Part shown: positions 1 through 6,981 of the stretch, piece by piece
How positions within the stretch are numbered: position 1 is the stretch's first letter
Layout: every line of letters begins with the position of its first letter
NCBI GenBank assembly: GCA_018064305.1
Contig: JAGHVP010000244.1
Span: 1 to 18,866, forward strand
From: Candidatus Equibacterium intestinale
GTDB lineage: Bacteria; Bacteroidota; Bacteroidia; Bacteroidales; UBA932
Reading direction: 5' to 3'
DNA length: 18,866 nucleotides
Notes under the pieces: generated by a model
The model's input: only the letters and a program-made list of their open reading frames with translations
Databases searched by the model: none
What the model was told of the DNA's origin: nothing
Translations under genes and position numbers: made by a program

Positions 1-66
1 ATCTACACCCACATCGACACCGCCAAGTGGCAGGAGAGCATCCTCCGCTACCATCCCGAACGCTGA
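1..66 (+). CDS. xerD: C-terminal end of tyrosine site-specific recombinase XerD (5' part outside window)
   Basis: The first 22 codons in frame 1 read to a TGA stop at 64-66. The residues start IYTHID and end YHPER, which closely resembles the conserved XerD/XerC tail in which the catalytic tyrosine lies in a Y-T-H-(I/V)-D context. XerD with XerC resolves chromosome dimers at dif during division. The Tyr at the third position from the window edge's start (residue 2 of the visible fragment) would be the nucleophile. Only the tail is present, so XerD and XerC or another Xer-like integrase cannot be told apart with certainty; the W-Q-x-S-I-L-x-x-H-P ending is most like Bacteroidales XerD. The gene reads toward the minus-strand lipoprotein gene (convergent). 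Confidence 0.75.
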   Translation: MYTHIDTAKWQESILRYHPER

Positions 67-125
67 TTTCCAACTGAATGACCGCAGCAGACGTTCCTTC
101 AGACGGTAGGACAAAATAGAAAAAT

Positions 126-158
126 CCGGCGTATGTCAATCATTCACATACGCCGGAA
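126..158 (-). terminator. Rho-independent terminator of the ABC transporter/lipoprotein pair
   Basis: A perfect 12-bp stem (126-137 with 147-158, core CCGGCGTATGT) encloses a 9-nt loop. Read on the minus strand, the stem is followed by TTTTTCTATTTTGT (125 down to 112), the expected U-rich tail. On the plus strand the hairpin is followed by AAAATCTTG, so it suits transcription from the lipoprotein gene rather than from xerD. The rest of 67-213 contains only a weak 6-bp inverted repeat (170-175 with 196-201). Confidence 0.8.
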
Positions 159-213
159 AATCTTGCCGACGGACATTGCTGCCATACGGGCATCCGTCCG
201 TTATCAGCCTTTG

Positions 214-1017
214 TTATTCAGTAAGGATCCCACGTGTAGATGAAATCTGACTCTTCATCTGGGAAAGCTGTTCTTTGAGTTGGTCAAGGTTGATGGCGTT
301 GATAACAACGAGAGGCTGCATTGACTCGTTCAGTGACTCATACTCAGAGTTGATGGTTGCGAGCTCCTCGACAGCAATACTCAGGAGAGAAATGTGATAC
401 GAAATATTGGAAGCCGCCTCATCGTCAAAGCCTGCAAGGAACTTCTCTGTATTCTGTGATGCTATATAGAGCTCTTCCACAATAGCAGCCGCAGTAGCGT
501 CCCAGAAGAGCTCGGCACGGCCATTATCCTTTGAAGCCTGATAGTAAGTCTTGAGGGACTCCCCAAACCCGGGACTGTCGATAAAATCCTTGAGATTCGA
601 ATCGTTTACATCTGCATAAAGCTTGATGAGAGCCTTGTCGTATGCGGCTGTAGGCATTCCATACAACTTTGCAATCTCCTTGTCACAGGCGAGGATTGCA
701 ATTGCGCGATACTTCTGAGAGAGTGTCTGGAGATTATCTGCGATTGAGGGGTCAACAAGATAGTCAGGCTTGAGTTTCTTCTCCTGCTCTGAGAGGACAA
801 TCCTGCCGTCTTTTACATTTGCTATGACACCCATTGCCTGAAGGTTGGAGATGTCGTTGCTCAGGGTGTCAAGATGCAGCTTTATGAGAGCTTCCTGATT
901 GAGTTCAGCCTGAGACTTCTCCTGCTCAACAGTTTTCTGGTTTTTCTTGTTCTGTCCGCAAGATGCTGCTACAAGGCATACGGCAGCAATTGCGAGAATA
1001 GTTGTAAATCTTTTCAT
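214..1017 (-). CDS. Predicted lipoprotein of unknown function (267 aa)
   Basis: The protein starts MKRFTTILAIAAVCLVAASC: a basic n-region, a hydrophobic core and a lipobox with Cys20, so it should be a lipid-anchored envelope protein. The rest is mainly helical, hydrophilic and rich in Glu, Gln and Asn, without a motif I recognise; a C-terminal stretch with L-x-x-L-K-E-Q-L-S-Q-M-K-S-Q looks coiled-coil-forming. An upstream ATG at 1045-1047 overlaps the TGA of the ABC gene (ATGA) and would add ten residues (MKLQINNQLI). I prefer the ATG at 1015-1017 because it gives a normal signal peptide and leaves an A-rich leader of the kind usual in Bacteroidota. The gene lies directly behind the ABC transporter gene and ends before the terminator at 126-158, so co-transcription is likely and an accessory role to the transporter is possible but unproven. 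Confidence 0.8.
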   Translation of the reverse strand: MKRFTTILAIAAVCLVAASCGQNKKNQKTVEQEKSQAELNQEALIKLHLDTLSNDISNLQAMGVIANVKDGRIVLSEQEKKLKPDYLVDPSIADNLQTLSQKYRAIAILACDKEIAKLYGMPTAAYDKALIKLYADVNDSNLKDFIDSPGFGESLKTYYQASKDNGRAELFWDATAAAIVEELYIASQNTEKFLAGFDDEAASNISYHISLLSIAVEELATINSEYESLNESMQPLVVINAINLDQLKEQLSQMKSQISSTRGILTE

Positions 1018-1043
1018 GATCAGTTGGTTGTTTATTTGTAGTT

Positions 1044-3914
1044 TCATTTGATTTTCGATGGAATATCAATCAGCAGCACTATCGTAAGCAGAATGCAGAC
1101 AAGCATCATCACACCCATGTTGAACGGTACTGTAGGAATCTTTGCATGACCGACAACCTTGCATGAGCTATAGAAAGGCGCCCGTCCGTTGCGGCTTGGC
1201 GGTGTCAGGAACACTCTTGCTGCTTTAGGGACTATCCTGTTTTCAACAATTTCAATGGCATTCTCCGAATCGCTTCCGGTAAGGAACTCGGAAAGCCTGA
1301 TATTGCAGTTCTGTTTCATCATTGTCTGCATCCGTTCAATCCCCATGCTTTTGATGCCGGCATTGATAATGCGGTCACGTTCCAATGTCGCCCTGTTGCT
1401 GACGGCATTGAGGGCATCCTTTGCCTTTTCCATATACAGTTGTATGGCATCATAGTCATATCCGCCCTCATACGGTTCAATTCCAGCCGCCTCTGCCAGA
1501 ACCGGAAGTGAATTGAACAATATCTTCATATGGTCTTCACCTTCCACGACAATGTTGTTCTCAATTGCTTCAAGACGATATTCTAGCTCATCCGAATATG
1601 CCTCGCGGTAAAACAGAGCGCTGTAACGCTCGCGGTCAAGTTCGAAGCAAGGCTTTTCGTATTCATTGTAGCAGTAGGTACCTACAGCCAGGGCCTCAGA
1701 AGCCCAGCGGGACGGGATTACATCGCCTATCACAGGCACGTTGTCAGTGGTGCTCCTGCCATTGAGATCGGAAAAAGGCACAACCAGACCGCATAGCAGT
1801 ATCTGCGGAATCAGCAGCAATGGTATTGAAATGTAGATTGCCACCACAGAACCGAGGCACTGCGACAGCAGCAGCCCCACAAGGCTGGACAGCAGTGCGG
1901 AGACAAACAGTATGCACCACCACAGCAGGAACATTCCGTGCAAATCCATCAATGTGGTTCCAACCAGCACGAACAGAGCTGTCTGCAGAAGAGACACCCC
2001 TGCTGCAAATATGATTTTGCTGAATATATACGAAGAATAGTTGAGGTTGAGAAACTTCTCTCTCTTGAGAAGCAGCCTGTCCCTTATTATCTCCTCAGCG
2101 CTGCCGGACATCCCGATAAACACGGCCACAATCACAGCCATGAAGATGAAGCTCACAAAGTTTTTATTGTCCATCACCGTGTATCCGGTAGCTGGAGCAT
2201 ATCTTGTGAGCATGCTGCATATCACAGCAAGCACAGGTGCCTCCAGCAGTGTGATAAGTACGTATTGCCTGTTGGCCAGCTTGGATTTGAATGTCCGCTC
2301 AAGGAATATGAGCATCTGGGAGAAGACGGATGGACGCTTCTGTGAAGAAGCCGGTATGTCACAAACACTCTCCTGTTCAGGTTCTGACCGGTGTGAAAGA
2401 TACATTTCGTGCCATTGCTGAGGCGACACCTTACGCTTCTGGCTGACCTTTCCGGTACCGTCCAGAGATTTCTCGTTGACAATGTTGAGCACTGTCTCGG
2501 GATTGACATTGCCGCAGGCCTGGCAGGTGCTGACCTGGGAATCTGCATAATTCGCCGCTGTCTTGAAATACGTGACAGCATCAATGGGGTTGCCGTCGAA
2601 AATCGGATATCCCCCCGTATCCAGCAGAAGGAGCCTGTCAAACAGTTTGTAAACATCACTCGACGGCTGATGGATATTGGCAACCACAAGCTTGCCGCGG
2701 TATGTCTGCTCCTTGAGGAGTCCCATAACGTTTTCGGTATCTGCCGAAGAGAGTCCGGATGTGGGCTCATCAAGGAAAATCACCAAAGGCTCGCGGATCA
2801 GCTCAAGTGCAATATTGAGGCGCTTGCGCTGGCCTCCTGAAATAGTCTTGTTGAGCGGAGAGCCCACAACAAGGTCTCTTGCAGCTTCAAGTCCGAGATC
2901 GGAGAGCACCTTCATCACCCTGCGCTCAATCTCCTCGTCCGGCATCTTGTCAAAACAAAGCCTGGCTGTGAAGTAGAGATTCTGGTAAACTGTAAGCTCT
3001 TCTATCAGAAGGTCGTCCTGAGGCACGAATCCCATAAGACCCTTTACTGCCGAATCATCTACAGAATGCCCGTTGATGGTGATGCTGCCATGCTGCGGTT
3101 TGAGAGAACCGTTGAGAATCGAAAGCAATGTAGTCTTTCCGGCTCCGCTTCCGCCCATCACTGCCACAAGCTCTCCGTTTCTCAGCACGGAGGTGAAGTT
3201 GTGCAGGCCGTTGTTACTGCCGGGGAATCGGAATTCCAGCCCACGGGCCTGGAACAATAGACTGTCGGAATTACTCTCCTCATACACGCGGAATGCCGCC
3301 GAATAATAAAGCGGTGCTCCTTTGTAGTTCTTTACCACACCGCTCTTGTCCCATACCTGGAAAACGCCACGAAGAAGCAGCACGTCATTTAAAAGCGCCT
3401 CGTCAGGGCCGTCATACGAAAATACAAGCGTATTGCTGGAGGCAATCCAGAGGGTCTTGAACTCTCCCTGATAGCCATCAAAGCTCTGTGTGCGGACAAG
3501 GTCTGTCTCTCTGCTCTCAATGAAATCGCAGAATACTCCGTACAGATTGTCGGTGACGCCGAAATTCTTTGCAACGAGCCGGAAATATGAGTTCTGGGGA
3601 TTGAATGAGCCGGAGACAAGTTTGCAGAATTCCATCAGGCGAAGCAGGATGAGCATCAACTCCCCAGCTTTGATGTTGCGCTCAAGATTTGCAGCAACCT
3701 TACCCACTATCTGCTCTCTGTCAACATCCACGCTTCCATAGAAATCGCACAATTCACCATACAGATCCAGGTATGATTGTTTGTCTCTCAAGCCGAAATG
3801 ATACGTCAGATAATTACTGATGAGTTTTTCGGCCGAGGACGAATCCAGGCCTGTGTCCGCCCCCAGGAGCGCGAACATATTGATCAACCCTGACAGTACT
3901 GCATCGTTCAACAT
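1044..3914 (-). CDS. ABCG-like ABC transporter: ATPase fused to ABC-2-type membrane domain, with long N-terminal extension (956 aa)
   Basis: The protein has four parts. Residues 1 to about 110 are helical and reminiscent of TerB-like domains (weak resemblance); about 110-220 are beta-rich and unassigned. Residues about 222-450 form an ABC ATPase with Walker A GGSGAGKT (254-261), Q-loop Gln299, signature ISGGQRKR (358-365), Walker B LVIFLDEP (377-384) and H-loop His415 in NIHQPS. After a linker with a C-x-x-C pair (Cys464/Cys467), membrane segments lie near 551-570, 585-605, 632-653, 659-680, 682-712 and 930-950, with a large helical extracytoplasmic loop (about 715-925) before the last one. 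ATPase-before-membrane-domain order and the signature resemble ABCG/White half-transporters, which act as dimers, usually exporters. The substrate cannot be read from sequence. It has its own promoter candidate and its stop touches the possible upstream start of the lipoprotein gene. All ATPase motifs are intact. Confidence 0.88.
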   Translation of the reverse strand: MLNDAVLSGLINMFALLGADTGLDSSSAEKLISNYLTYHFGLRDKQSYLDLYGELCDFYGSVDVDREQIVGKVAANLERNIKAGELMLILLRLMEFCKLVSGSFNPQNSYFRLVAKNFGVTDNLYGVFCDFIESRETDLVRTQSFDGYQGEFKTLWIASSNTLVFSYDGPDEALLNDVLLLRGVFQVWDKSGVVKNYKGAPLYYSAAFRVYEESNSDSLLFQARGLEFRFPGSNNGLHNFTSVLRNGELVAVMGGSGAGKTTLLSILNGSLKPQHGSITINGHSVDDSAVKGLMGFVPQDDLLIEELTVYQNLYFTARLCFDKMPDEEIERRVMKVLSDLGLEAARDLVVGSPLNKTISGGQRKRLNIALELIREPLVIFLDEPTSGLSSADTENVMGLLKEQTYRGKLVVANIHQPSSDVYKLFDRLLLLDTGGYPIFDGNPIDAVTYFKTAANYADSQVSTCQACGNVNPETVLNIVNEKSLDGTGKVSQKRKVSPQQWHEMYLSHRSEPEQESVCDIPASSQKRPSVFSQMLIFLERTFKSKLANRQYVLITLLEAPVLAVICSMLTRYAPATGYTVMDNKNFVSFIFMAVIVAVFIGMSGSAEEIIRDRLLLKREKFLNLNYSSYIFSKIIFAAGVSLLQTALFVLVGTTLMDLHGMFLLWWCILFVSALLSSLVGLLLSQCLGSVVAIYISIPLLLIPQILLCGLVVPFSDLNGRSTTDNVPVIGDVIPSRWASEALAVGTYCYNEYEKPCFELDRERYSALFYREAYSDELEYRLEAIENNIVVEGEDHMKILFNSLPVLAEAAGIEPYEGGYDYDAIQLYMEKAKDALNAVSNRATLERDRIINAGIKSMGIERMQTMMKQNCNIRLSEFLTGSDSENAIEIVENRIVPKAARVFLTPPSRNGRAPFYSSCKVVGHAKIPTVPFNMGVMMLVCILLTIVLLIDIPSKIK

Positions 3915-3936
3915 AACCCAGACTTATCTATTTTTG

Positions 3937-3970
3937 CAAATATAGCAATATTCTCACAGAATTAACCAAA
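3937..3970 (-). promoter_or_regulatory. Candidate Bacteroidota-type promoter for the ABC transporter gene
   Basis: On the minus strand TATATTTG (3944 down to 3937) matches the TAnnTTTG -7 consensus of the Bacteroidota primary sigma factor, and a TTTG (3970-3967) lies 22 nt upstream, slightly farther than the usual 19-21. Transcription would start near 3930, giving a leader of roughly 15-20 nt before the ATG at 3914. Support is by motif only. Confidence 0.5.
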
Positions 3971-4027
3971 GAATCTGGGATTTACTGCGATTTTTGGCTG
4001 CAGTCCAGATACTCTGGGCACGGCCCG

Positions 4028-4087
4028 GCGACATCTGCTTCTGACCGCTCCTTTATGCAGCCCGTGAGGCATGTCGCAGCGCATAAA
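4028..4087. other. Interleaved inverted repeats in the intergenic region downstream of atpK
   Basis: Two perfect 7-bp inverted repeats interleave: GCGACAT (4028-4034) with ATGTCGC (4071-4077), and TTTATGC (4052-4058) with GCATAAA (4081-4087). They cannot nest, so an RNA from either strand could form alternative hairpins or a pseudoknot-like fold. No ORF or tRNA-like signature (no TTCGA T-loop) is present. With the hairpin at 4092-4127 this accounts for much of the 241-nt gap between atpK and the ABC gene. Confidence 0.4.
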
Positions 4088-4091
4088 TCAT

Positions 4092-4127
4092 AAGAGGACG
4101 GCCTCACTTAACGGAAGTCGTCCTCTT
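4092..4127 (-). terminator. Putative terminator hairpin of the V-ATPase operon
   Basis: A 9-bp stem (4092-4100 with 4119-4127, core AGAGGACG) encloses 18 nt that contain a second small hairpin (ACTT/AAGT). On the minus strand it follows the atpK stop by about 28 nt and is followed by ATGATTTATG, only moderately U-rich, so termination may be partial. On the plus strand no gene leads into it. Confidence 0.55.
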
Positions 4128-4155
4128 TGTGTCCTGTCGCCAGAACTGTCTGAAC

Positions 4156-4578
4156 TTAGATCATCAGCGCTGCAACGAGTGAAAGGATAGCGTAGAACTC
4201 AGGAAGAGCGGCGTAGATCAAAGTGTTGGTCATAACGTCGTGACCCTGGGAAACACCGATGATACCGTTTGCGCAGACCTGACCCTGACGGATAGCAGAG
4301 AGGAGGCAGACAGCACCTACAGCGAGGCCTACACCGAACAACAGGGGACCCTGAGCGGCGAAGTCCTTGCCCATCCACATCAGGAATGCTACGAAACCGT
4401 AGATACCCTGAGTTGCGGGGAGAGCTGAGAGAATCATGTAAGTTGATGATTTTTCGGGATTCTTCTTCAGAGCACCTTCAGCTGCGTTACCGGCGATAGT
4501 TGTTCCGATAGCACTTCCGATGCCGGCCAGACCTAACATGAGGCCGAATCCCAGATAGCCAAGAATTTCATTGATCAT
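4156..4578 (-). CDS. atpK: V-type ATPase membrane rotor subunit K (140 aa), with Na+-ligand residues
   Basis: This is the proteolipid that forms the rotor ring of the membrane sector. It has four hydrophobic segments (about 5-30, 45-70, 78-100 and 118-139), a duplicated pair of hairpins as expected for V-type K subunits. The ion-binding carboxylate is Glu127 in ALPEFYAIL; the first hairpin has Gln57 in LPATQGIYGF instead of an acid. Compared with E. hirae NtpK (Leu61, Thr64, Gln65, Gln110, Glu139), this protein has Leu53, Thr56, Gln57, Gln98 and Glu127, with the same 29-residue spacing between the last two. That set coordinates Na+ in NtpK, so Na+ coupling is inferred. It is the last gene of the operon, 16 nt after atpI, and 16 residues shorter than NtpK, mostly in the loop between hairpins. 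Confidence 0.95.
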   Translation of the reverse strand: MINEILGYLGFGLMLGLAGIGSAIGTTIAGNAAEGALKKNPEKSSTYMILSALPATQGIYGFVAFLMWMGKDFAAQGPLLFGVGLAVGAVCLLSAIRQGQVCANGIIGVSQGHDVMTNTLIYAALPEFYAILSLVAALMI

Positions 4579-4594
4579 AATTGTTGATATTTAA

Positions 4595-6373
4595 TTAGTT
4601 ATTATTTTCCTTGTTATTGTCCAACGGGATGTATTTCGCACCCATTCCTTCATATCCGCTGTTCTTGAAATACTCCAGGAAGTTCAGACGCAGAGGATGC
4701 ACGAACGCACCCAGGCCCGACATCAGGAGGTTCAGCGTATGGCCTATGAGCAGAATCACCACAAAGGCGATCCATTTACCTACGCCGCCGTCGCCCAGCA
4801 CCATATTGCCGAGAGTGTTGAAAGCACCGCCCAGCATACCGCCGGCAAGACCGAGTGCGTACAGACGGATGTAGCTGAGCACGTCACCCAGCAGGCCGGT
4901 AACCATCTGGTATGTATCCCAGAGGCCCGCTCCGATATTGATGAGGGGGTTGCGCCCGGGCTTGTTGAAGATGAAGATGCCGAGTGCCGATACAACACCC
5001 ACCGCAATGATTGCGATGCGGAGAGCACCTGCCGAAAGCACACCTGCAAGCATCAGGACCACAATGGCTATGCCGCCCAGGATGAGCAGCAGCCAGCCCC
5101 AGGTGCTTACAGTCTCCTTGAAGCCGAAGCGTTTGGTATAAAGGATTGCCTTTACGGTCATTGCCAGACACAGATGCACGATACCGATAAGAACCGACAG
5201 TACCATCGGATAGTCGTAGTCAGTGCCGGGGAACTTGCCCGTAAGCATTATGTTCTTGAGTCCCTGCGGGATCCACGAAACCTCAGTCAGATTCACACCG
5301 AAGGCAGTACCGAGCACAAGGCCCACCACAAGGGTGGCCACACCGAGGAAGGCGATCAGAGTGCCCAGGCCGTCGAACATGCCTATCTTCACCCACTTCT
5401 TGTTGAGCGCAATGCCGAACAGAAGCAGGATGATGCCGTATCCGGCATCTCCCATACACATGGCAAAGAAGAGCAGGAAGAAGATCGAAATTATGGGAGT
5501 AGGGTCGAATTCACCATAGACAGGCATTCCATACATGCCTGTGATGCATTCGAACTTGCGTGAAAACCAATTGTTGCGCAGCTTGATGGGAGGATTGTCA
5601 TCCTCTGCCGCGGGCTCGCTCATCCAGAAAGCGTCGCTGGCATCCAGCTCTGCCTTCAGGCGCCCGTCTTCTGTGCAGGGTGCAAACCCCACAAGCACAG
5701 TGAGCTTGTCTTCCGCAGCCGAAGCTGCAGCCGACGAAGCGAAGTAGCGGTCAAGCTGGTTGAGACGAGAATCATACAGCTTTTTGAGGCGGGGCACCTC
5801 ACGCTCCTTCGCCTCTCGGATTGAAGCAAGTTCCTTATCTGCCGCGGCCTGAAGGGCATCAATCTCACTTTGAGCCTCGACAGCCGATTCGGAAGGTTTT
5901 GCAACCTCAGTTGCTGCCACCGCAACGGGCAGTTCCTCACCGGGAACTGTGACAGTAGCGAAATATATGGCTGACTTGTCTTCGGAAATCACCTCGAGGG
6001 CGACTTTCTCCGCCCATGAAGGATCGTATTTCTTGAGAGTGGCGCGGTGGAAGCGCACATTCACACCTTTTGACGCAAGGTCTTCCAGGCTTTCAGAAGA
6101 GAACTCGCCCCATGCCTGTGCATCGGCAAAACGGCGGCGCGCCTCTGCAAGTTTTGTCTGCAGCGACTTTAGTTCGTCAGATGTTTCTGCCTCCAGCTCT
6201 GCCATCTGCTGCTTTATTGAAAGCGCCTCGGCATAAATCCTGGTGGAGCGCTCGTCCATAGGTTTCTTCGCACGGGTGATGTCCATCACGCCGAGTGCCG
6301 AAAGCTGCTCTATGAACTTCTCCTTGTCTTCATTCATCAGAATGAAGGAGTATTTCGTCATTTTCTCTATCAT
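4595..6373 (-). CDS. atpI: V-type ATPase stator membrane subunit I (a-subunit), 592 aa
   Basis: Subunit I holds the ion half-channels against the K ring and anchors the peripheral stalk. The first 290 residues are cytoplasmic, with helical hairpin coiled coils near 45-90 and 165-215. About seven to eight membrane segments follow (295-325, 335-360, 388-412, 423-447, 450-470, 490-520, 533-555). The conserved arginines are visible: Arg503 in SYIRLYALGL, the expected partner of the K-subunit glutamate, and Arg562 in VHPLRLNFLEYF. Both motifs are family hallmarks. The start ATG overlaps the atpD stop by 4 nt (ATGA), indicating translational coupling. The length is at the short end for the family, whose E. 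hirae member is about 70 residues longer; no key motif is lost. Confidence 0.95.
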   Translation of the reverse strand: MIEKMTKYSFILMNEDKEKFIEQLSALGVMDITRAKKPMDERSTRIYAEALSIKQQMAELEAETSDELKSLQTKLAEARRRFADAQAWGEFSSESLEDLASKGVNVRFHRATLKKYDPSWAEKVALEVISEDKSAIYFATVTVPGEELPVAVAATEVAKPSESAVEAQSEIDALQAAADKELASIREAKEREVPRLKKLYDSRLNQLDRYFASSAAASAAEDKLTVLVGFAPCTEDGRLKAELDASDAFWMSEPAAEDDNPPIKLRNNWFSRKFECITGMYGMPVYGEFDPTPIISIFFLLFFAMCMGDAGYGIILLLFGIALNKKWVKIGMFDGLGTLIAFLGVATLVVGLVLGTAFGVNLTEVSWIPQGLKNIMLTGKFPGTDYDYPMVLSVLIGIVHLCLAMTVKAILYTKRFGFKETVSTWGWLLLILGGIAIVVLMLAGVLSAGALRIAIIAVGVVSALGIFIFNKPGRNPLINIGAGLWDTYQMVTGLLGDVLSYIRLYALGLAGGMLGGAFNTLGNMVLGDGGVGKWIAFVVILLIGHTLNLLMSGLGAFVHPLRLNFLEYFKNSGYEGMGAKYIPLDNNKENNN

Positions 6374-6978
6374 GCCTGCTCCTCCTCTTCTTCTGCCGCA
6401 TGGCGTGTCTTCACAATCTTCTGTGAAGCCTTGGAGAGGTTCTCCTCGTCTTCCATGTAGCGTTTTATCTTGCGGATAGCCTCCTGGTAGCCGGGAATCT
6501 GCACTTTTTCGTACAGGTTCACCTTCTGGGTTGTCTTCTTGCGCTGGAAGTCCAGGATGCGGCTCTTCTCTTCATACACCTGGCTTTCGATACCTATCTG
6601 CGCCAGGTTCTTGAGGATTGCCACACCGTCGGTGTACCACATGGGCTTTGCGAAAGTGTCGAAAGGCTGTACTGTGTAGATGACCTCCTTCAGGGCTGGG
6701 GTTTTCACACCGGCCACCTTGACGGTCTCCAAAACCACATCGTCAACAGTGATCAGGCCGGGAGTGAATTCATTCCACAGCTCTGCCATGTAGCTGTATT
6801 GCGTAAGGGCCTTTTCCAACTCTTCGTTGAGCTGCTGCGAATGCTCCTTTGCCTTCTTCACCTCCAGACGCAGTGCCGACTCCTTGTTTTTCAGAGTGGG
6901 CAGCGCACGGGTGCGGACCTTGAGCTGCTTGCCCAGTTCCACCAGCGACGTTTTGTTGTATTGGAATTTAATGGCCAT
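6370..6978 (-). CDS. atpD: V-type ATPase central-stalk subunit D (202 aa)
   Basis: Subunit D is the central shaft that turns within the A3B3 head. The N-terminal helix has the family pattern of hydrophobics and basics ending in ALPTLKNKESALRLEVKKAK (about 26-45). The C-terminal helix contains RKKTTQKVNLYEKVQIPGYQ (about 146-165), equivalent to the conserved R-R-V-N-x-L-E-x-V-x-I-P of archaeal and E. hirae D subunits. These form the two-helix coiled coil of the shaft. An acidic tail (EEEEEQA) ends the protein. It lies 3 nt after atpB and overlaps atpI by 4 nt. A separate subunit F, which normally binds D, is not encoded nearby. Confidence 0.93.
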   Translation of the reverse strand: MAIKFQYNKTSLVELGKQLKVRTRALPTLKNKESALRLEVKKAKEHSQQLNEELEKALTQYSYMAELWNEFTPGLITVDDVVLETVKVAGVKTPALKEVIYTVQPFDTFAKPMWYTDGVAILKNLAQIGIESQVYEEKSRILDFQRKKTTQKVNLYEKVQIPGYQEAIRKIKRYMEDEENLSKASQKIVKTRHAAEEEEEQA

Positions 6979-6981
6979 CTT

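Noticed and set aside
1018..1047. Longer lipoprotein start at the ATGA overlap with the ABC gene
   Set aside because: It would put ten extra residues before a complete signal peptide with lipobox. Translational coupling remains possible, so this is a preference, not a proof.
4028..4090. Possible tRNA or other structured RNA gene downstream of atpK
   Set aside because: No T-loop consensus, no acceptor stem pairing and no CCA end were found, so it is reported only as inverted repeats.
4697..5563. 288-codon open frame on the + strand
   Set aside because: It lies antisense to atpI, whose motifs are unmistakable. The translation is rich in His, Gln and Cys without domain features, so it is a shadow frame.
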